Below, one piece after another: positions 1 to 8,361 of a stretch of DNA of 64,000 nucleotides. The first letter of the stretch is position 1, and the number at the start of each line of letters is the position of its first letter. The DNA comes from Accumulibacter sp032229525 (GTDB taxonomy: Bacteria > Pseudomonadota > Gammaproteobacteria > Burkholderiales > Rhodocyclaceae), in the NCBI RefSeq assembly GCF_032229525.1, contig NZ_JAVTWB010000119.1, positions 1 to 64,000 of the forward strand, in the 5' to 3' direction. Under the pieces are notes generated by a model that worked only from the letters and a program-made list of their open reading frames with translations, was not told the DNA's origin and did no database searches. Position numbers and translations under genes: made by a program.

Positions 1-26
1 TGGTGCGCTGTGCGTACGTCCAAACC

Positions 27-212
27 TCACACCGTCCCTCCGCGCTCCCGTTCAATCTTACGCACCGCACGATTGACGGTCATGTAATGCACCGCGAATT
101 GGCGGCCGATCTCGGCCATCGTGTAAGCACACAGATAGGCCTGAGCCATCGCCTGATCGCGCTCCGGGTAGCGCTCTTGATACGCGTCCAGCGTCGACTT
201 TTGCCTGTCGAA
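27..212 (-). pseudogene. C-terminal remnant of a REP-associated (RayT-like) transposase
   Basis: About 60 codons resemble the C-terminal helix-turn-helix tail often found on RayT / IS200-like proteins of Betaproteobacteria. A segment reading AYTMAEIGRQFAVHYMTVNR has the 'S/T-M-x-E-I-G-x-F-x-V-H-Y-x-T-V-x-R' pattern, preceded by an Arg/Gln-rich helix. The frame stays open up to base 362, but codons upstream of about 212 look like ordinary intergenic DNA and include the promoter of the next gene. No catalytic HUH or tyrosine domain is present, so this is a decayed fragment and not a functional gene. It could alternatively be a small stand-alone HTH protein, which is less likely because it lacks a convincing start. 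Confidence 0.5.
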
Positions 213-310
213 AATTCTTACACGCGCTGCTTGGCGCAGCGCGTGCGCAGCGCCGCTTGGACAACGTAACAATTTGAATAAATTGCTATTGGTAGATTGT
301 ATCGGTGACT

Positions 311-326
311 TGGCAGGATAATTGCT
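311..326 (+). promoter_or_regulatory. sigma54-type promoter of the PEP-CTERM gene
   Basis: The sequence TGGCAGGATAATTGCT matches the RpoN consensus TGGCACG-N4-TTGCW with exact -24 GG (312-313) to -12 GC (324-325) spacing and one mismatch. The predicted start is near 337, giving a 5' UTR of about 38 bases that ends in a strong ribosome site at 361-368. RpoN control of PEP-CTERM genes through the PrsK/PrsR pair is known for floc-forming Betaproteobacteria. Confidence 0.6.
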
Positions 327-374
327 TTTGCCTGCTGGGTTCATTTTTGCTGATTTCTTCAAAGGAGGATTGCT

Positions 375-1175
375 GTGTTACGGAATGCTGAATCTGCCGG
401 GAACGGACATTGGTTGGCCAAGATCGCCTTGCTTTCGCTGCCACTTTTCAGCGTCAATGCCTTGGCAACGACTTACGACTTGCGATCGTATTTCGAATCC
501 CTGCCCAGCACTTACCCGGCGCAGTCGGCGACTGACCAGTGGACGTTCTATGCGGGGAACGGCGTTGGCGGCTCGCTGCTTCCACCCTATGGGGCCGACT
601 ACTATAACTACCCCGCAGTCCTATACCAACAGATCGGGTCGCTGGTCGACGTCGGGACAAACGGGTGCAGCCCCGGGTACTGTCCCGCCAACACACTGGC
701 GACGTTTAATGGCGTTTTCGTCCATCCGGGCAGCGCGAGTCCCACGAGCGTCGTCTTCCGCGCGCAGACCGCGCAGACGGTGACGGAGTTGAAGTTGTGG
801 AGCGAAATGGTGGGGAACGGCCACTACGGCAACGGATTCGATGTCACGGTTCGCTCTTACACCGGCGGCGGGTATCACGCGATTGGGTCATTTACGTTCG
901 ACTACCCGTCAACGCTTGCGACCTACCAGCAAACGATTTTCAGTTCGCCCATCACGCTTGGCATCGGGGAATTCATCGAGATCAGCTACGGCAACAACGG
1001 CAACTATCTTTACGACCACGGCAACATTAATGCCTTCGTCACGACCGGCCCGGCCGGCCCGACCGGCCTGGCCGGCGCAGCTGTTCCCGAACCGGGGACC
1101 TACACGATGATTCTCGCCGGCTTGGGGCTATTGGGTTTCTCCGCCCGTCGCCAAAAGGCGAAGTTGCAGCAATAA
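375..1175 (+). CDS. PEP-CTERM sorting-domain protein
   Basis: This is a 266-residue exported protein of the exosortase/PEP-CTERM system. The start is GTG at 375, chosen because AAAGGAGG lies six bases upstream. An N-terminal signal peptide (hydrophobic IALLSLPLFSVNALA, cleavage expected just after) is followed by a Tyr/Gly/Asn/Thr-rich body with two cysteines near residue 100 and a short GPAGPTGLAG stretch. The C-terminus has the complete sorting signal: VPEPGTY, a hydrophobic helix (ILAGLGLLGF), then a basic tail (ARRQKAK). Such proteins are processed by EpsH-type exosortase and associate with exopolysaccharide; in activated-sludge bacteria they take part in floc formation. No exosortase lies in this window. 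The central domain is not one I recognise. It is a single gene with its own sigma54-type promoter and terminator. Confidence 0.85.
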   Translation: MLRNAESAGNGHWLAKIALLSLPLFSVNALATTYDLRSYFESLPSTYPAQSATDQWTFYAGNGVGGSLLPPYGADYYNYPAVLYQQIGSLVDVGTNGCSPGYCPANTLATFNGVFVHPGSASPTSVVFRAQTAQTVTELKLWSEMVGNGHYGNGFDVTVRSYTGGGYHAIGSFTFDYPSTLATYQQTIFSSPITLGIGEFIEISYGNNGNYLYDHGNINAFVTTGPAGPTGLAGAAVPEPGTYTMILAGLGLLGFSARRQKAKLQQ

Positions 1176-1197
1176 CGACTCCAATGCATCGCCAACA

Positions 1198-1222
1198 GGG
1201 GTCGGCGCGTCCGGCCCTTTTT
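1198..1222 (+). terminator. Rho-independent terminator after the PEP-CTERM gene
   Basis: A seven-pair stem (GGGTCGG at 1199-1205 against CCGGCCC at 1211-1217, one G-T pair) closes a five-base loop and is followed directly by five T residues (1218-1222), 23 bases after the stop codon. Confidence 0.65.
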
Positions 1223-1543
1223 CATTGGTAGAGCGCGGGGCCGCCACGCAATTTCGGGGGTCAAATTTCCGCAGTCACACCTAACATTTGTCTCTACGCC
1301 CCCTTCAAACTTCCCGCTCTCCCGTTTCTCGCAGGCAAAGGAAGCATCCGTCTGCCCTGCCCCGCCAAACCAATCGCCAGACACCGCAGGCGCCTCGCTG
1401 GCGGGCCGGCCACCCTTCCAGCAGTTTGCCGCGGATCGGTCGCCCGAGAACTTCCACTGTGGAATAATGCAAAACGACGGCTGGCCAGAATGATCAGCAG
1501 CCTCGCGAAGTTTCCCGCATTTCACTTCCGACAAGGAACCAAC
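1223..1543. other. Intergenic region upstream of tpx, no gene seen
   Basis: About 320 bases with no convincing reading frame. An AT-rich GGAATAATG stretch near 1460-1470 could be part of a -10 element for tpx, but I could not pair it with a good -35 element. Confidence 0.4.
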
Positions 1544-2047
1544 ATGACAAGCACAGTGACGCTCGGTGGCAAGCCGTTTCAGGTCAACGGCGATTTTCTC
1601 CAAAAAGGCCAGACGGCGCCTGCTTTCACGCTGGTCGGCAAGGATCTGGCCGACGTTGCGCTGAGCAGCTTCGCCGGTCAGCGCAAGGTACTGAACATCT
1701 TTCCCAGCATCGACACGCCGACCTGCGCGACCTCGGTGCGCACTTTCAACGAGAAGGCGAGCGCACTGGCCAATACCGTGGTGCTCTGTATCTCGGCCGA
1801 CCTGCCCTTCGCGCTCAGCCGCTTCTGTGGTGCCGAGGGTCTGGAGTCGGTGGTGACCCTGTCCACCATGCGTGGTCGTGACTTTCTCGAAGCCTACGGT
1901 GTCGCGCTGAGCAACGGTCCGCTGGCCGGCCTCGCAGCGCGTGCTGTCGTCGTGCTCGACGGCAACGACCAGGTGCTGCATAGCCAGCTGGTTGCCGAGA
2001 TCAAGGACGAACCAGATTACGAGGCAGCTCTGCAGGCACTCGCCTGA
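1544..2047 (+). CDS. tpx: Thiol peroxidase (Tpx, atypical 2-Cys peroxiredoxin)
   Basis: A 167-residue protein of normal Tpx length. It reduces hydrogen and alkyl hydroperoxides using thioredoxin. The peroxidatic cysteine is C61 in the motif PSIDTPTCATSVRTFNE, and the resolving cysteine is C95 in SRFCGAEG, with a third cysteine at C82; these match the C61/C82/C95 positions of E. coli Tpx. The start is the ATG at 1544, with AAGGA six bases upstream at 1533-1537; an in-frame ATG at 1490 would add 18 residues not found in the family. It probably acts in the cytoplasm, although some family members are periplasmic. It is transcribed alone; the IclR gene begins about 100 bases further on. Confidence 0.93.
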   Translation: MTSTVTLGGKPFQVNGDFLQKGQTAPAFTLVGKDLADVALSSFAGQRKVLNIFPSIDTPTCATSVRTFNEKASALANTVVLCISADLPFALSRFCGAEGLESVVTLSTMRGRDFLEAYGVALSNGPLAGLAARAVVVLDGNDQVLHSQLVAEIKDEPDYEAALQALA

Positions 2048-2149
2048 ATCTGGCGCCAGGCGAGGTCGGAAACGAATCGCCGCTTGGTCCCTGCGGAGCT
2101 CCCGGTTCGCGGCCATCAGCGCATCAACCCATCGACGTGAAGCAGGCCA

Positions 2150-3004
2150 ATGTCCGAAGCCAGTAGCTCTGAAACGAAACCACAGCGACAAGGCATCCAG
2201 TCGATCGAAGTCGGCACGCGATTGCTGCGCGCCCTGGCGGCCAGCCCGCGGTCGATGATGTTGCGTGACGTAGCCTTGGCCGCCGGCATGCCGGCGGCCA
2301 AGGCTCGTCGTTATCTGGTGAGCTTCATGCGCATGGGGCTGGTCGAACAGGATGCGAATACCGGGCGCTACGGTCTGGGCGAGTTTTCTCTGGAACTCGG
2401 GCTGGCCAGTCTGGCGCGGCTCGATCCCGTGCGCTTCGCCGGGCCGGTGCTCGATGACCTCTGCGAGCAGATCGGCGCAACCGTTGCCCTCGCCATGTGG
2501 GGCAACCATGGCGCGACCTGCGTGCGTTGGGTAGAGGCTGGTGGTGCGGTGACGGTCACCCTGCGCACCGGTGTCGTCCTGCCGTTGACGACATCGGCTA
2601 GCGGCCTGGCGTTTGCTGCTTTCTACCGCTCGCCGTACCTGAAGAGAATGCTGGATGCCGAAGTGCAAGCGGTAGCCGCGGCGGGAGGCAAGTCGCCGAC
2701 GGAGGTGATGTCGGCGCTCACTGTGCAGCTCGACGACATCCGCCGGCACGGGATCGCGCGTGCTTCGGGCAGTATGACGCCCGGGATCAACGGTTGCAGC
2801 GCGCCGGTTTTCGGTCACACCGGTCGGATGGTTGCTGCGGTCACCTCGCTGGGTATCATCGGCAGTTTCGACATCGACTGGGACAGCCCGATTGCGGTGG
2901 GTACCAAGGAAGCCGCGGCGACGCTTTCCCGGCGTCTCGGCTATGGCAGCCGAGAAGACGAAGCTGGCGAGGATCCTCAGCCAATAGCCAGCGGCCAGCA
3001 ATAG
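2150..3004 (+). CDS. IclR-family transcriptional regulator
   Basis: A 284-residue protein with the two-domain IclR layout. Residues about 15-75 form the winged helix-turn-helix (QSIEVGTRLLRALA at the start, then LRDVALAAGMPAAKARRYL as the recognition region). Residues about 90-265 form the GAF-like effector-binding domain, with the family's characteristic features: a conserved LA...GAT...RWVEAG strand pair, TTSASGLAFAAF, and a Gly-Ile-Ala-rich segment followed by SMTPGINGCSAPVFGHTG. IclR regulators usually control catabolic operons in response to aromatic or short-chain acids. The effector here cannot be told, since no catabolic operon is adjacent. The small cysteine-cluster gene follows one base after its stop, so the two are probably co-transcribed. 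Confidence 0.88.
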   Translation: MSEASSSETKPQRQGIQSIEVGTRLLRALAASPRSMMLRDVALAAGMPAAKARRYLVSFMRMGLVEQDANTGRYGLGEFSLELGLASLARLDPVRFAGPVLDDLCEQIGATVALAMWGNHGATCVRWVEAGGAVTVTLRTGVVLPLTTSASGLAFAAFYRSPYLKRMLDAEVQAVAAAGGKSPTEVMSALTVQLDDIRRHGIARASGSMTPGINGCSAPVFGHTGRMVAAVTSLGIIGSFDIDWDSPIAVGTKEAAATLSRRLGYGSREDEAGEDPQPIASGQQ

Positions 3005-3005
3005 C

Positions 3006-3281
3006 GTGTCATCCACGTTGCCGCTGCGCAAGTGCCGTTCCGGCTGTGGTGCCTGCTGCGTGGCGCCATCGATCACCACGCCGATGCCCGGCCACCCCAG
3101 TGGCAAAGCGGCCGGTGAGCCGTGTGCCAATCTGACCGTCGACCTGCGCTGTGCCCTGTGGGGTCGCGCCGGGCGGCCGGCGTTCTGCGCCGGGCTACAG
3201 CCCTCCGAGGAGATGTGCGGCGAGAATCGGGAACAGGCGATTGCCTGGTTGTCGGCGCTGGACAGAGCAACGCGACCCTGA
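3006..3281 (+). CDS. YkgJ-family cysteine-cluster protein
   Basis: A 91-residue protein with the family's N-terminal cluster CRSGCGACC (residues 10-18) and later single cysteines (C40, C49, C61, C71), expected to chelate zinc or an iron-sulfur cluster. The length fits the short members of the family. Translation starts with GTG at 3006, one base after the IclR stop, implying coupling. The biochemical role of the family is unknown. An alternative start further downstream would remove the cysteine cluster, so the GTG is preferred. Confidence 0.75.
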   Translation: MSSTLPLRKCRSGCGACCVAPSITTPMPGHPSGKAAGEPCANLTVDLRCALWGRAGRPAFCAGLQPSEEMCGENREQAIAWLSALDRATRP

Positions 3282-3282
3282 G

Positions 3283-3291
3283 TGCTAGAAT
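3283..3291 (+). promoter_or_regulatory. Extended -10 promoter of the uppP operon
   Basis: TGCTAGAAT is an extended -10 element (TGn followed by TAGAAT, five of six consensus bases) placed 25 bases before the GTG of uppP. No good -35 hexamer is seen at 17 bases, as is usual for extended -10 promoters. Transcription would begin near 3298. Confidence 0.45.
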
Positions 3292-3315
3292 GCGGCTTTT
3301 TCTCGAAAGCCTCGC

Positions 3316-4140
3316 GTGGACCTGTTGCTTCTGCTGAAAGCCCTGATTCTCGGTATCGTCGAAGGTGTCACCGAGTTTTTGCCGGTATCTTCCACCGGCC
3401 ACCTGATTCTCGCGGGCGATCTGCTCGATTTCAATGACGAGCGTGGCAAGCTGTTCGAGATCGTCATCCAGTCCGGCGCCATTCTGGCGGTGTGCTGGGA
3501 GTTTCGGGCCAAGATCATGCAGGTATTGCTCGGTTTACCGAGTGACCGCGGGGCGCAGCGTTTCGCGCTCAACGTGCTGGTCGCCTTCCTGCCGCTGGCG
3601 GTCATCGGCCTGCTCTTCGGCAAGGCGATCAAGGCCTCCCTGTTCAACCCGCCGGTCGTGGCCACCGCTTTCATCGTCGGGGGTTTTATCATTCTCTGGG
3701 CCGAGCGCCGCGAGCATCGCATCCGCGTCGAGTCGGTCGACGACCTGTCGGTGACCGATGCCTTCAAGCTCGGCTGCGCTCAGGCACTGGCGCTGATCCC
3801 GGGAACCTCACGCTCGGGAGCGACGATCATCGGTGGCCTGCTCTTCGGCCTGTCGCGCCGCGCCGCCACCGAGTTTTCATTCTTCCTGGCCATCCCGACC
3901 CTGATCGGGGCGACCATCTACCAGCTCTACAAGGAGCGCGCGCTGCTTTCCCTGGATGACCTCGGGATGTGGGTGGTCGGTTTTGTCGCCGCCTTCATCT
4001 CAGCCTTCTGGGCCGTGCGTGGTCTGCTACGCTACATCAGCAGTCACGACTTCTCGATTTTTGCCTGGTACCGCATCGCTTTCGGCATCGGCATCCTGGC
4101 TACCTGGCATTTTGGATTGGTTTCCTGGACGAGTGGCTGA
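3316..4140 (+). CDS. uppP: Undecaprenyl-diphosphatase (UppP/BacA)
   Basis: A 274-residue integral membrane protein, the usual length. It dephosphorylates undecaprenyl pyrophosphate to recycle the lipid carrier for peptidoglycan and other surface polymers, and its overproduction gives bacitracin resistance. The two signature regions are present: EGVTEFLPVSSTGHLIL near residues 16-32 (catalytic Glu-rich segment) and PGTSRSGATIIGGLL near 161-176 (phosphate-binding). About seven to eight hydrophobic segments are visible. The start is GTG at 3316. The stop codon overlaps the start of the following esterase gene, and the gene leads an operon with five others, two of which (uppP, mtgA) act in cell-wall synthesis. 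Confidence 0.95.
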   Translation: MDLLLLLKALILGIVEGVTEFLPVSSTGHLILAGDLLDFNDERGKLFEIVIQSGAILAVCWEFRAKIMQVLLGLPSDRGAQRFALNVLVAFLPLAVIGLLFGKAIKASLFNPPVVATAFIVGGFIILWAERREHRIRVESVDDLSVTDAFKLGCAQALALIPGTSRSGATIIGGLLFGLSRRAATEFSFFLAIPTLIGATIYQLYKERALLSLDDLGMWVVGFVAAFISAFWAVRGLLRYISSHDFSIFAWYRIAFGIGILATWHFGLVSWTSG

Positions 4141-4714
4141 GGTGCCCGCTCCGCGTATCGTCTATCTGCACGGCTTCTGCTCGTCACCGGCATCGTGGAA
4201 GGCTCGGCTGCTCGGCGAACGCCTGGCCGCTGCCGGGCGCGGCGACCGTTTCGTCTGCCCGGAGCTATCGCCTTTTCCGTTTGACGCGATGGCCAGCGCC
4301 GAGGCCCTGCTGGCGGATGCGGACGGTCAGACGACGCTGGTCGGCAGTTCTCTTGGCGGCTATTACGCGACCTGGCTGGCTGAAAAACACGCTTTGCGGG
4401 CGGTGTTGATCAATCCGGCGGTAATGGCGCCGGCATTGCTCGAGGGGCTGCTCGGCAGCCACACCAACTTCCATAGCGGCGAGCGCTTCGCGTTCGGCAG
4501 TGAGCATGTCGAGCAGCTGCGCGCGCTTGTCGCCCCGCGCGTCACACCCGCGCGTTACCTGTTGCTGGTCGAGGCCGGCGACGAGGTGCTCGACTACCGC
4601 CAAGCTGTCGCGCGCTACGCCGGTAGCCGGCAGATAGTCCTCGAAGGCGGCGACCACAGTTTCACCCGTTTCGCCGACTTCGTGCCGCAAATCATTGAAT
4701 TCTGTGGGTTATAA
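4133..4714 (+). CDS. YqiA-like alpha/beta-hydrolase (esterase)
   Basis: A 193-residue single-domain hydrolase, the same length as E. coli YqiA. The oxyanion region YLHGFCSSPAS occurs near residues 10-20, the nucleophile elbow is GSSLGG near residue 71, an acidic residue follows in VEAGDEVLDY, and the catalytic His lies in EGGDHSF near the C-terminus. The start is GTG at 4133, inside uppP with an eight-base overlap; a frame extending up to 3956 is only uppP sequence in another frame. YqiA has acyl-CoA/palmitoyl ester hydrolase activity in vitro, but the physiological substrate is unknown. Confidence 0.83.
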   Translation: MAEVPAPRIVYLHGFCSSPASWKARLLGERLAAAGRGDRFVCPELSPFPFDAMASAEALLADADGQTTLVGSSLGGYYATWLAEKHALRAVLINPAVMAPALLEGLLGSHTNFHSGERFAFGSEHVEQLRALVAPRVTPARYLLLVEAGDEVLDYRQAVARYAGSRQIVLEGGDHSFTRFADFVPQIIEFCGL

Positions 4715-4722
4715 TCGTAACG

Positions 4723-6639
4723 ATGCACGTTCTATTTGAAGAAGACGGCGCCTTCCGGACGGCCACCATCCTTGCCGACAACGATACTTCCCTGCAGGTC
4801 GAGACGGCCTCCGGCAAGCGTAGCAAGATCAAGTCGGCGCATGTCCTGTTACGCTTTCAGGAACCGGCGCCGGCGGTCTTGCTCGATCAGGCCGAGGTCC
4901 TGGCCAGCGAAATCGAGCAGGATTTTCTCTGGGAGTGTCTCGGTGACGACGAGTTTATTTTTGCTGATTTTGCCAACGAGTACTTCGGTCACGTGGCCAC
5001 GTCGGTCGAAGCGTCTGCGCTGTTGCTGGCCCTGCATTCGGCGCCGATCTATTTTCATCGCAAGGGCAAGGGTCGTTTTCGCAAGGCGCCGGCCGACATT
5101 CTCCAGGCTGCTCTTGCCGGGCTCGAAAAGAAGCGCCAGCTGGCGCTGACCATCGAGCGCATGGTCAGCGAACTGAAAGCCTTCTCGCTGCCGCCCGAGT
5201 TTTCGCCGATCATCAGCCAGCTGCTTTACAAGCCGGACCGCAACCGCAGCGAGACCAAGGCACTGGAGGCGGCGTGCAGCGAAACCGGCCTGTCGGCGCC
5301 ACACCTGCTGCAGAAATGCGGTGCCATCCGCTCGGCGCATGACTATCACCTGCAGCGCTTCCTGCTTGACTACTTCCCGAACGGCACCGCTTTTTCGGCC
5401 AACGAGCTGCCGCGGGCGGCGGTCGGTTTGCGGCGGGCCGATGTGCGTGCCTTCTCGATCGACGATGCAGCGACCACCGAGATCGACGATGCCTTTTCGC
5501 TGCAGGTGCTGCCTGGCCTGGGCTGGCAGGTTGGTATCCACATCGCGGCGCCATCGCTGGGCATTGCGCCTGGATCAGCGCTCGACGCCGTTGCCCGCCA
5601 GCGGCTGTCGACGGTCTATCTGCCCGGCAGCAAGATCACCATGTTGCCGGATGCAGTGGTTGACTGCTTCACGCTTTGCGGCGGCCGCGACTGCGCGGCC
5701 ATTTCGCTGTACCTGACGGTAACGCCCGAGTTCGAGATCACGGCTTGTGAGTCGCGCGTCGAGATCGTGCCGGTGGTTGCCAACCTGCGTCACCACGACC
5801 TCGAACCGCTGTTCAACGAGCGCACGATTGCCGATGGTCTGCCCGAGTTCGCCTTTCGCGACGAGCTGATGACGCTCTGGCAGCTGGCCAATGCCTGTGA
5901 AGGTCGGCGCGGCAAGCCCTCGGCGATGCAGGGCAATCACGACTACAACTTCCACATCGACGGTGACATCGGCGATGCCGACGCCTGCCGGGTCGACATT
6001 TGCGCGCGCCGCCGCGGCAGCCCGCTCGACAAGCTGGTCGCCGAGTTGATGATCGTCGCCAACAGTACCTGGGGCGGGCTGCTGGCGAGCAAAGGCGTGA
6101 CGGCGATCTACCGCATCCAGTCCGGCGGCAAGGTCAGGATGAGCACCTCGCCGCAGGCGCATGAGGGCCTTGGCGTGAAAGAGTACGCGTGGTCAACCTC
6201 GCCGCTACGCCGCTACGTAGACCTGATCAACCAGTGGCAGCTGGTCGCCTTTCTGCGGGGTGACACGCCGCCTTTTGCCGCCCGTTCGGATGCGTTGTTC
6301 GCAGCGCTGCGAGATTTCGAGCTGACTTATGGCGCCTACGCCGAATTTCAACGCAGCATGGAACGCTATTGGTGTCTGCGCTGGCTGCGCCAGCAGGGCG
6401 CGGAGACGATCACGGCGACGATCATCGGCCGCGACAATCTGGCCCGGTTGGACGGTCTTCCACTGGTGCAGCGGGTGCCGTCGGCGCCGGAGCTCAAGCC
6501 GGGGCAGAAGATCCGGGTGCGCATCGAGGCTGTCGACTATCTGACGCTCGAACTCGGCTGCCGCTATGTCGAGACGCTTGGCCCTGACGGTGGCGCGGTC
6601 GAGAGTGCCGACGCCGGCCTGGTCGAGGCGATCGATTGA
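4723..6639 (+). CDS. RNase II/RNase R-family exoribonuclease
   Basis: A 638-residue protein of the RNB family, which degrades RNA 3' to 5'. The RNB catalytic domain spans roughly residues 235-555. Its first metal-binding motif FSIDDAATTEIDDAFS (about 243-258) has the conserved aspartates, and the later conserved segment is TSPLRRYVDLINQWQL. The N-terminal half has a short beta-rich start in place of clear paired cold-shock domains, and the C-terminal S1-like segment (ATIIGRDN...GQKIRVRIEAVDYLTLEL) is degenerate. This layout resembles a subgroup of RNB proteins in Betaproteobacteria and not classic RNase R. The start is eight bases after yqiA; the next gene starts one base after its stop. Confidence 0.85.
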   Translation: MHVLFEEDGAFRTATILADNDTSLQVETASGKRSKIKSAHVLLRFQEPAPAVLLDQAEVLASEIEQDFLWECLGDDEFIFADFANEYFGHVATSVEASALLLALHSAPIYFHRKGKGRFRKAPADILQAALAGLEKKRQLALTIERMVSELKAFSLPPEFSPIISQLLYKPDRNRSETKALEAACSETGLSAPHLLQKCGAIRSAHDYHLQRFLLDYFPNGTAFSANELPRAAVGLRRADVRAFSIDDAATTEIDDAFSLQVLPGLGWQVGIHIAAPSLGIAPGSALDAVARQRLSTVYLPGSKITMLPDAVVDCFTLCGGRDCAAISLYLTVTPEFEITACESRVEIVPVVANLRHHDLEPLFNERTIADGLPEFAFRDELMTLWQLANACEGRRGKPSAMQGNHDYNFHIDGDIGDADACRVDICARRRGSPLDKLVAELMIVANSTWGGLLASKGVTAIYRIQSGGKVRMSTSPQAHEGLGVKEYAWSTSPLRRYVDLINQWQLVAFLRGDTPPFAARSDALFAALRDFELTYGAYAEFQRSMERYWCLRWLRQQGAETITATIIGRDNLARLDGLPLVQRVPSAPELKPGQKIRVRIEAVDYLTLELGCRYVETLGPDGGAVESADAGLVEAID

Positions 6640-6640
6640 G

Positions 6641-7525
6641 GTGAGCGCTGGCTTGTGCGAACGCTACGCATCTCTGCCAAGCGCACGCGGCCTGTGGCTG
6701 GCTTTGGCCGCCTCGCTACTGCTGCACGGCGTGCTGCTGTCGGTGCATTTCAGTTTCCCCGACCCTTCGCGGGCCTTTGAGGACCAGACACTCGATATCA
6801 TCCTGGTCAATAGCCGCTCGGCGAGAAAGCCTTCAGATGCGCAGGTCCTGGCGCAAGCCACGCTCGACGGTGGCGGCAACACCGAGCAGGAACACCGCGT
6901 GACGACACCTCTGCCGCCCGCACCCAGGCATCAGGACGGCCAGGACCTCGAGCAATCGCAAAGGCGCATCCAGGAACTCGAGGCGCGGCAGCAGCAACTG
7001 GCGGCACAGAGCCGCAGCCGGACTGTGGTCGCCCCGACGCCACTCAAGGAAGCACAAGCCGAGCCAGCGCCAAGCATCAGCGGCCGTGATCTGGCCCACA
7101 GCGCGCGGGCGATGGCGCGCCTGGAAGGCGCGATCGACAAGGAACTCAACGAATACAACAAACGCCCACGCAAGAAATTCATCGGCACGCGCGCTGAGGA
7201 GTATCGCTTCGCGCAATACGTCGAGGAGTGGCGGGCGAAGATCGAGCGCGTCGGCACGCTCAATTACCCCGAGGCGGCGAAAGGGAAACTCTACGGGACA
7301 CTGGTCCTGACGGTGACCATCAAGAGTGATGGCACGGTCACCTCGGTCGACATCCACCGCTCATCCGGGCACAAGATTCTCGATGATGCCGCTCGCCGGA
7401 TCGTCTCCATGGCCGCGCCTTTCGCCGACTTTCCGCCCGCCATCCGGCACGATACCGACTTCCTGGTGATCACCCGCAGCTGGCGATTCACCCGTCGTGA
7501 CAGCCTGGAGACCAAGGCACGATGA
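6641..7525 (+). CDS. TonB-like energy transducer
   Basis: A 294-residue inner-membrane-anchored periplasmic protein. One N-terminal transmembrane helix (LWLALAASLLLHGVLLSVHF, about residues 16-35) is followed by a charged, Gln/Arg-rich helical linker (about 90-200), and a C-terminal TonB domain near 205-290 (NYPEAAKGKLYGTLVLTV, then GTVTSVDIHRSSGHKILDDAA). The linker is rich in Gln, Arg and Glu, and lacks the Pro-Lys repeats of classic TonB. I chose GTG at 6641, one base after the exonuclease stop, because earlier in-frame ATG codons fall inside that gene. No exbB/exbD or receptor gene is nearby, so the partner system is unknown. Its stop overlaps the aroE start (ATGA). Confidence 0.8.
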   Translation: MSAGLCERYASLPSARGLWLALAASLLLHGVLLSVHFSFPDPSRAFEDQTLDIILVNSRSARKPSDAQVLAQATLDGGGNTEQEHRVTTPLPPAPRHQDGQDLEQSQRRIQELEARQQQLAAQSRSRTVVAPTPLKEAQAEPAPSISGRDLAHSARAMARLEGAIDKELNEYNKRPRKKFIGTRAEEYRFAQYVEEWRAKIERVGTLNYPEAAKGKLYGTLVLTVTIKSDGTVTSVDIHRSSGHKILDDAARRIVSMAAPFADFPPAIRHDTDFLVITRSWRFTRRDSLETKAR

Positions 7526-8361
7526 CTGACCGTTACTGCGTCTTCGGTAACCCTGTCAGCCACAGCAAGTCGCCGGCGATCCACGCGGCTTTCGCCGCCC
7601 AGTGTCGCCAGGACATCAGCTACCAGGCGATTCTGGCCGCGCGGGATGGATTTGCGGCGAGCGTGCACAGTTTCGTCGCTGCCGGCGGTCGTGGTGCCAA
7701 CGTCACGATCCCGTTCAAGGAAGAGGCGTACCGGCTGGCAACCCGGCTGACGGCCCGGGCGCAACTTGCCGGTGCCGTCAATACGCTGCTTTTCGACGGC
7801 GCCGACATCCTCGGCGACAACACCGACGGCGCTGGTTTGCTGCGTGATCTCTCGCTCAACCTGGCATGTCCGATCGCCGGCAAGCGGGTGCTCCTGCTCG
7901 GCGCCGGCGGTGCTGCTCGTGGTGCCGTCGCACCCTTGCTCGACGCCGCCCCGGCGGCCTTGGTGATCGCCAACCGAAGCGTCGCGCGCGCGCGCGATCT
8001 GGCGCAGGGCTTCGGCAGAAGCGGCTCGCCAAGCGCTTGTGGTTACCGGGCGCTTGCTGGCCAATCGTTCGATCTGGTGATCAACGCGACCTCTGCCAGT
8101 CTGGCCGGTGAGCTGCCACCCTTGCCGGCCGCGCTCTTCGCTTCCGGTAGCTTGGCCTACGACATGATGTACGCCGATGGCGGTACCCCGTTTCTCGCTT
8201 TTGCCGGCGAGCAAGGTGCCGCCCGCCTGGCAGATGGTCTGGGCATGCTGGTCGAGCAGGCTGCCGAAGCCTTCCTGCTCTGGCGAGGGGTCCGCCCCGA
8301 TGGTGCGCCGGTGATGGCCATGTTGCGCCCTATTGACCCGGGTATAGCGGCTCGACGATGA
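7522..8361 (+). CDS. aroE: Shikimate dehydrogenase
   Basis: A 279-residue enzyme that reduces 3-dehydroshikimate to shikimate with NADPH in aromatic amino acid synthesis. The substrate-binding start FGNPVSHSKSPAIH (residues 7-20) and the catalytic Lys in NVTIPFKEEAY (around residue 65) are present, as is GDNTDGAGLL with its catalytic Asp. The NADP-binding GAGGAARG lies near 130 and NRSVARA near 152. The C-terminal LVEQAAEAFLLWRG motif is intact. The start ATG overlaps the previous stop by four bases, and the stop overlaps mtgA by four bases, showing tight translational coupling. Confidence 0.95.
   Translation: MTDRYCVFGNPVSHSKSPAIHAAFAAQCRQDISYQAILAARDGFAASVHSFVAAGGRGANVTIPFKEEAYRLATRLTARAQLAGAVNTLLFDGADILGDNTDGAGLLRDLSLNLACPIAGKRVLLLGAGGAARGAVAPLLDAAPAALVIANRSVARARDLAQGFGRSGSPSACGYRALAGQSFDLVINATSASLAGELPPLPAALFASGSLAYDMMYADGGTPFLAFAGEQGAARLADGLGMLVEQAAEAFLLWRGVRPDGAPVMAMLRPIDPGIAARR

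Noticed and set aside
1100..3130. 676-codon minus-strand frame opposite tpx and the IclR gene
   Set aside because: Shadow of clear plus-strand genes; no ribosome site, no domain, and it spans a terminator and intergenic DNA.
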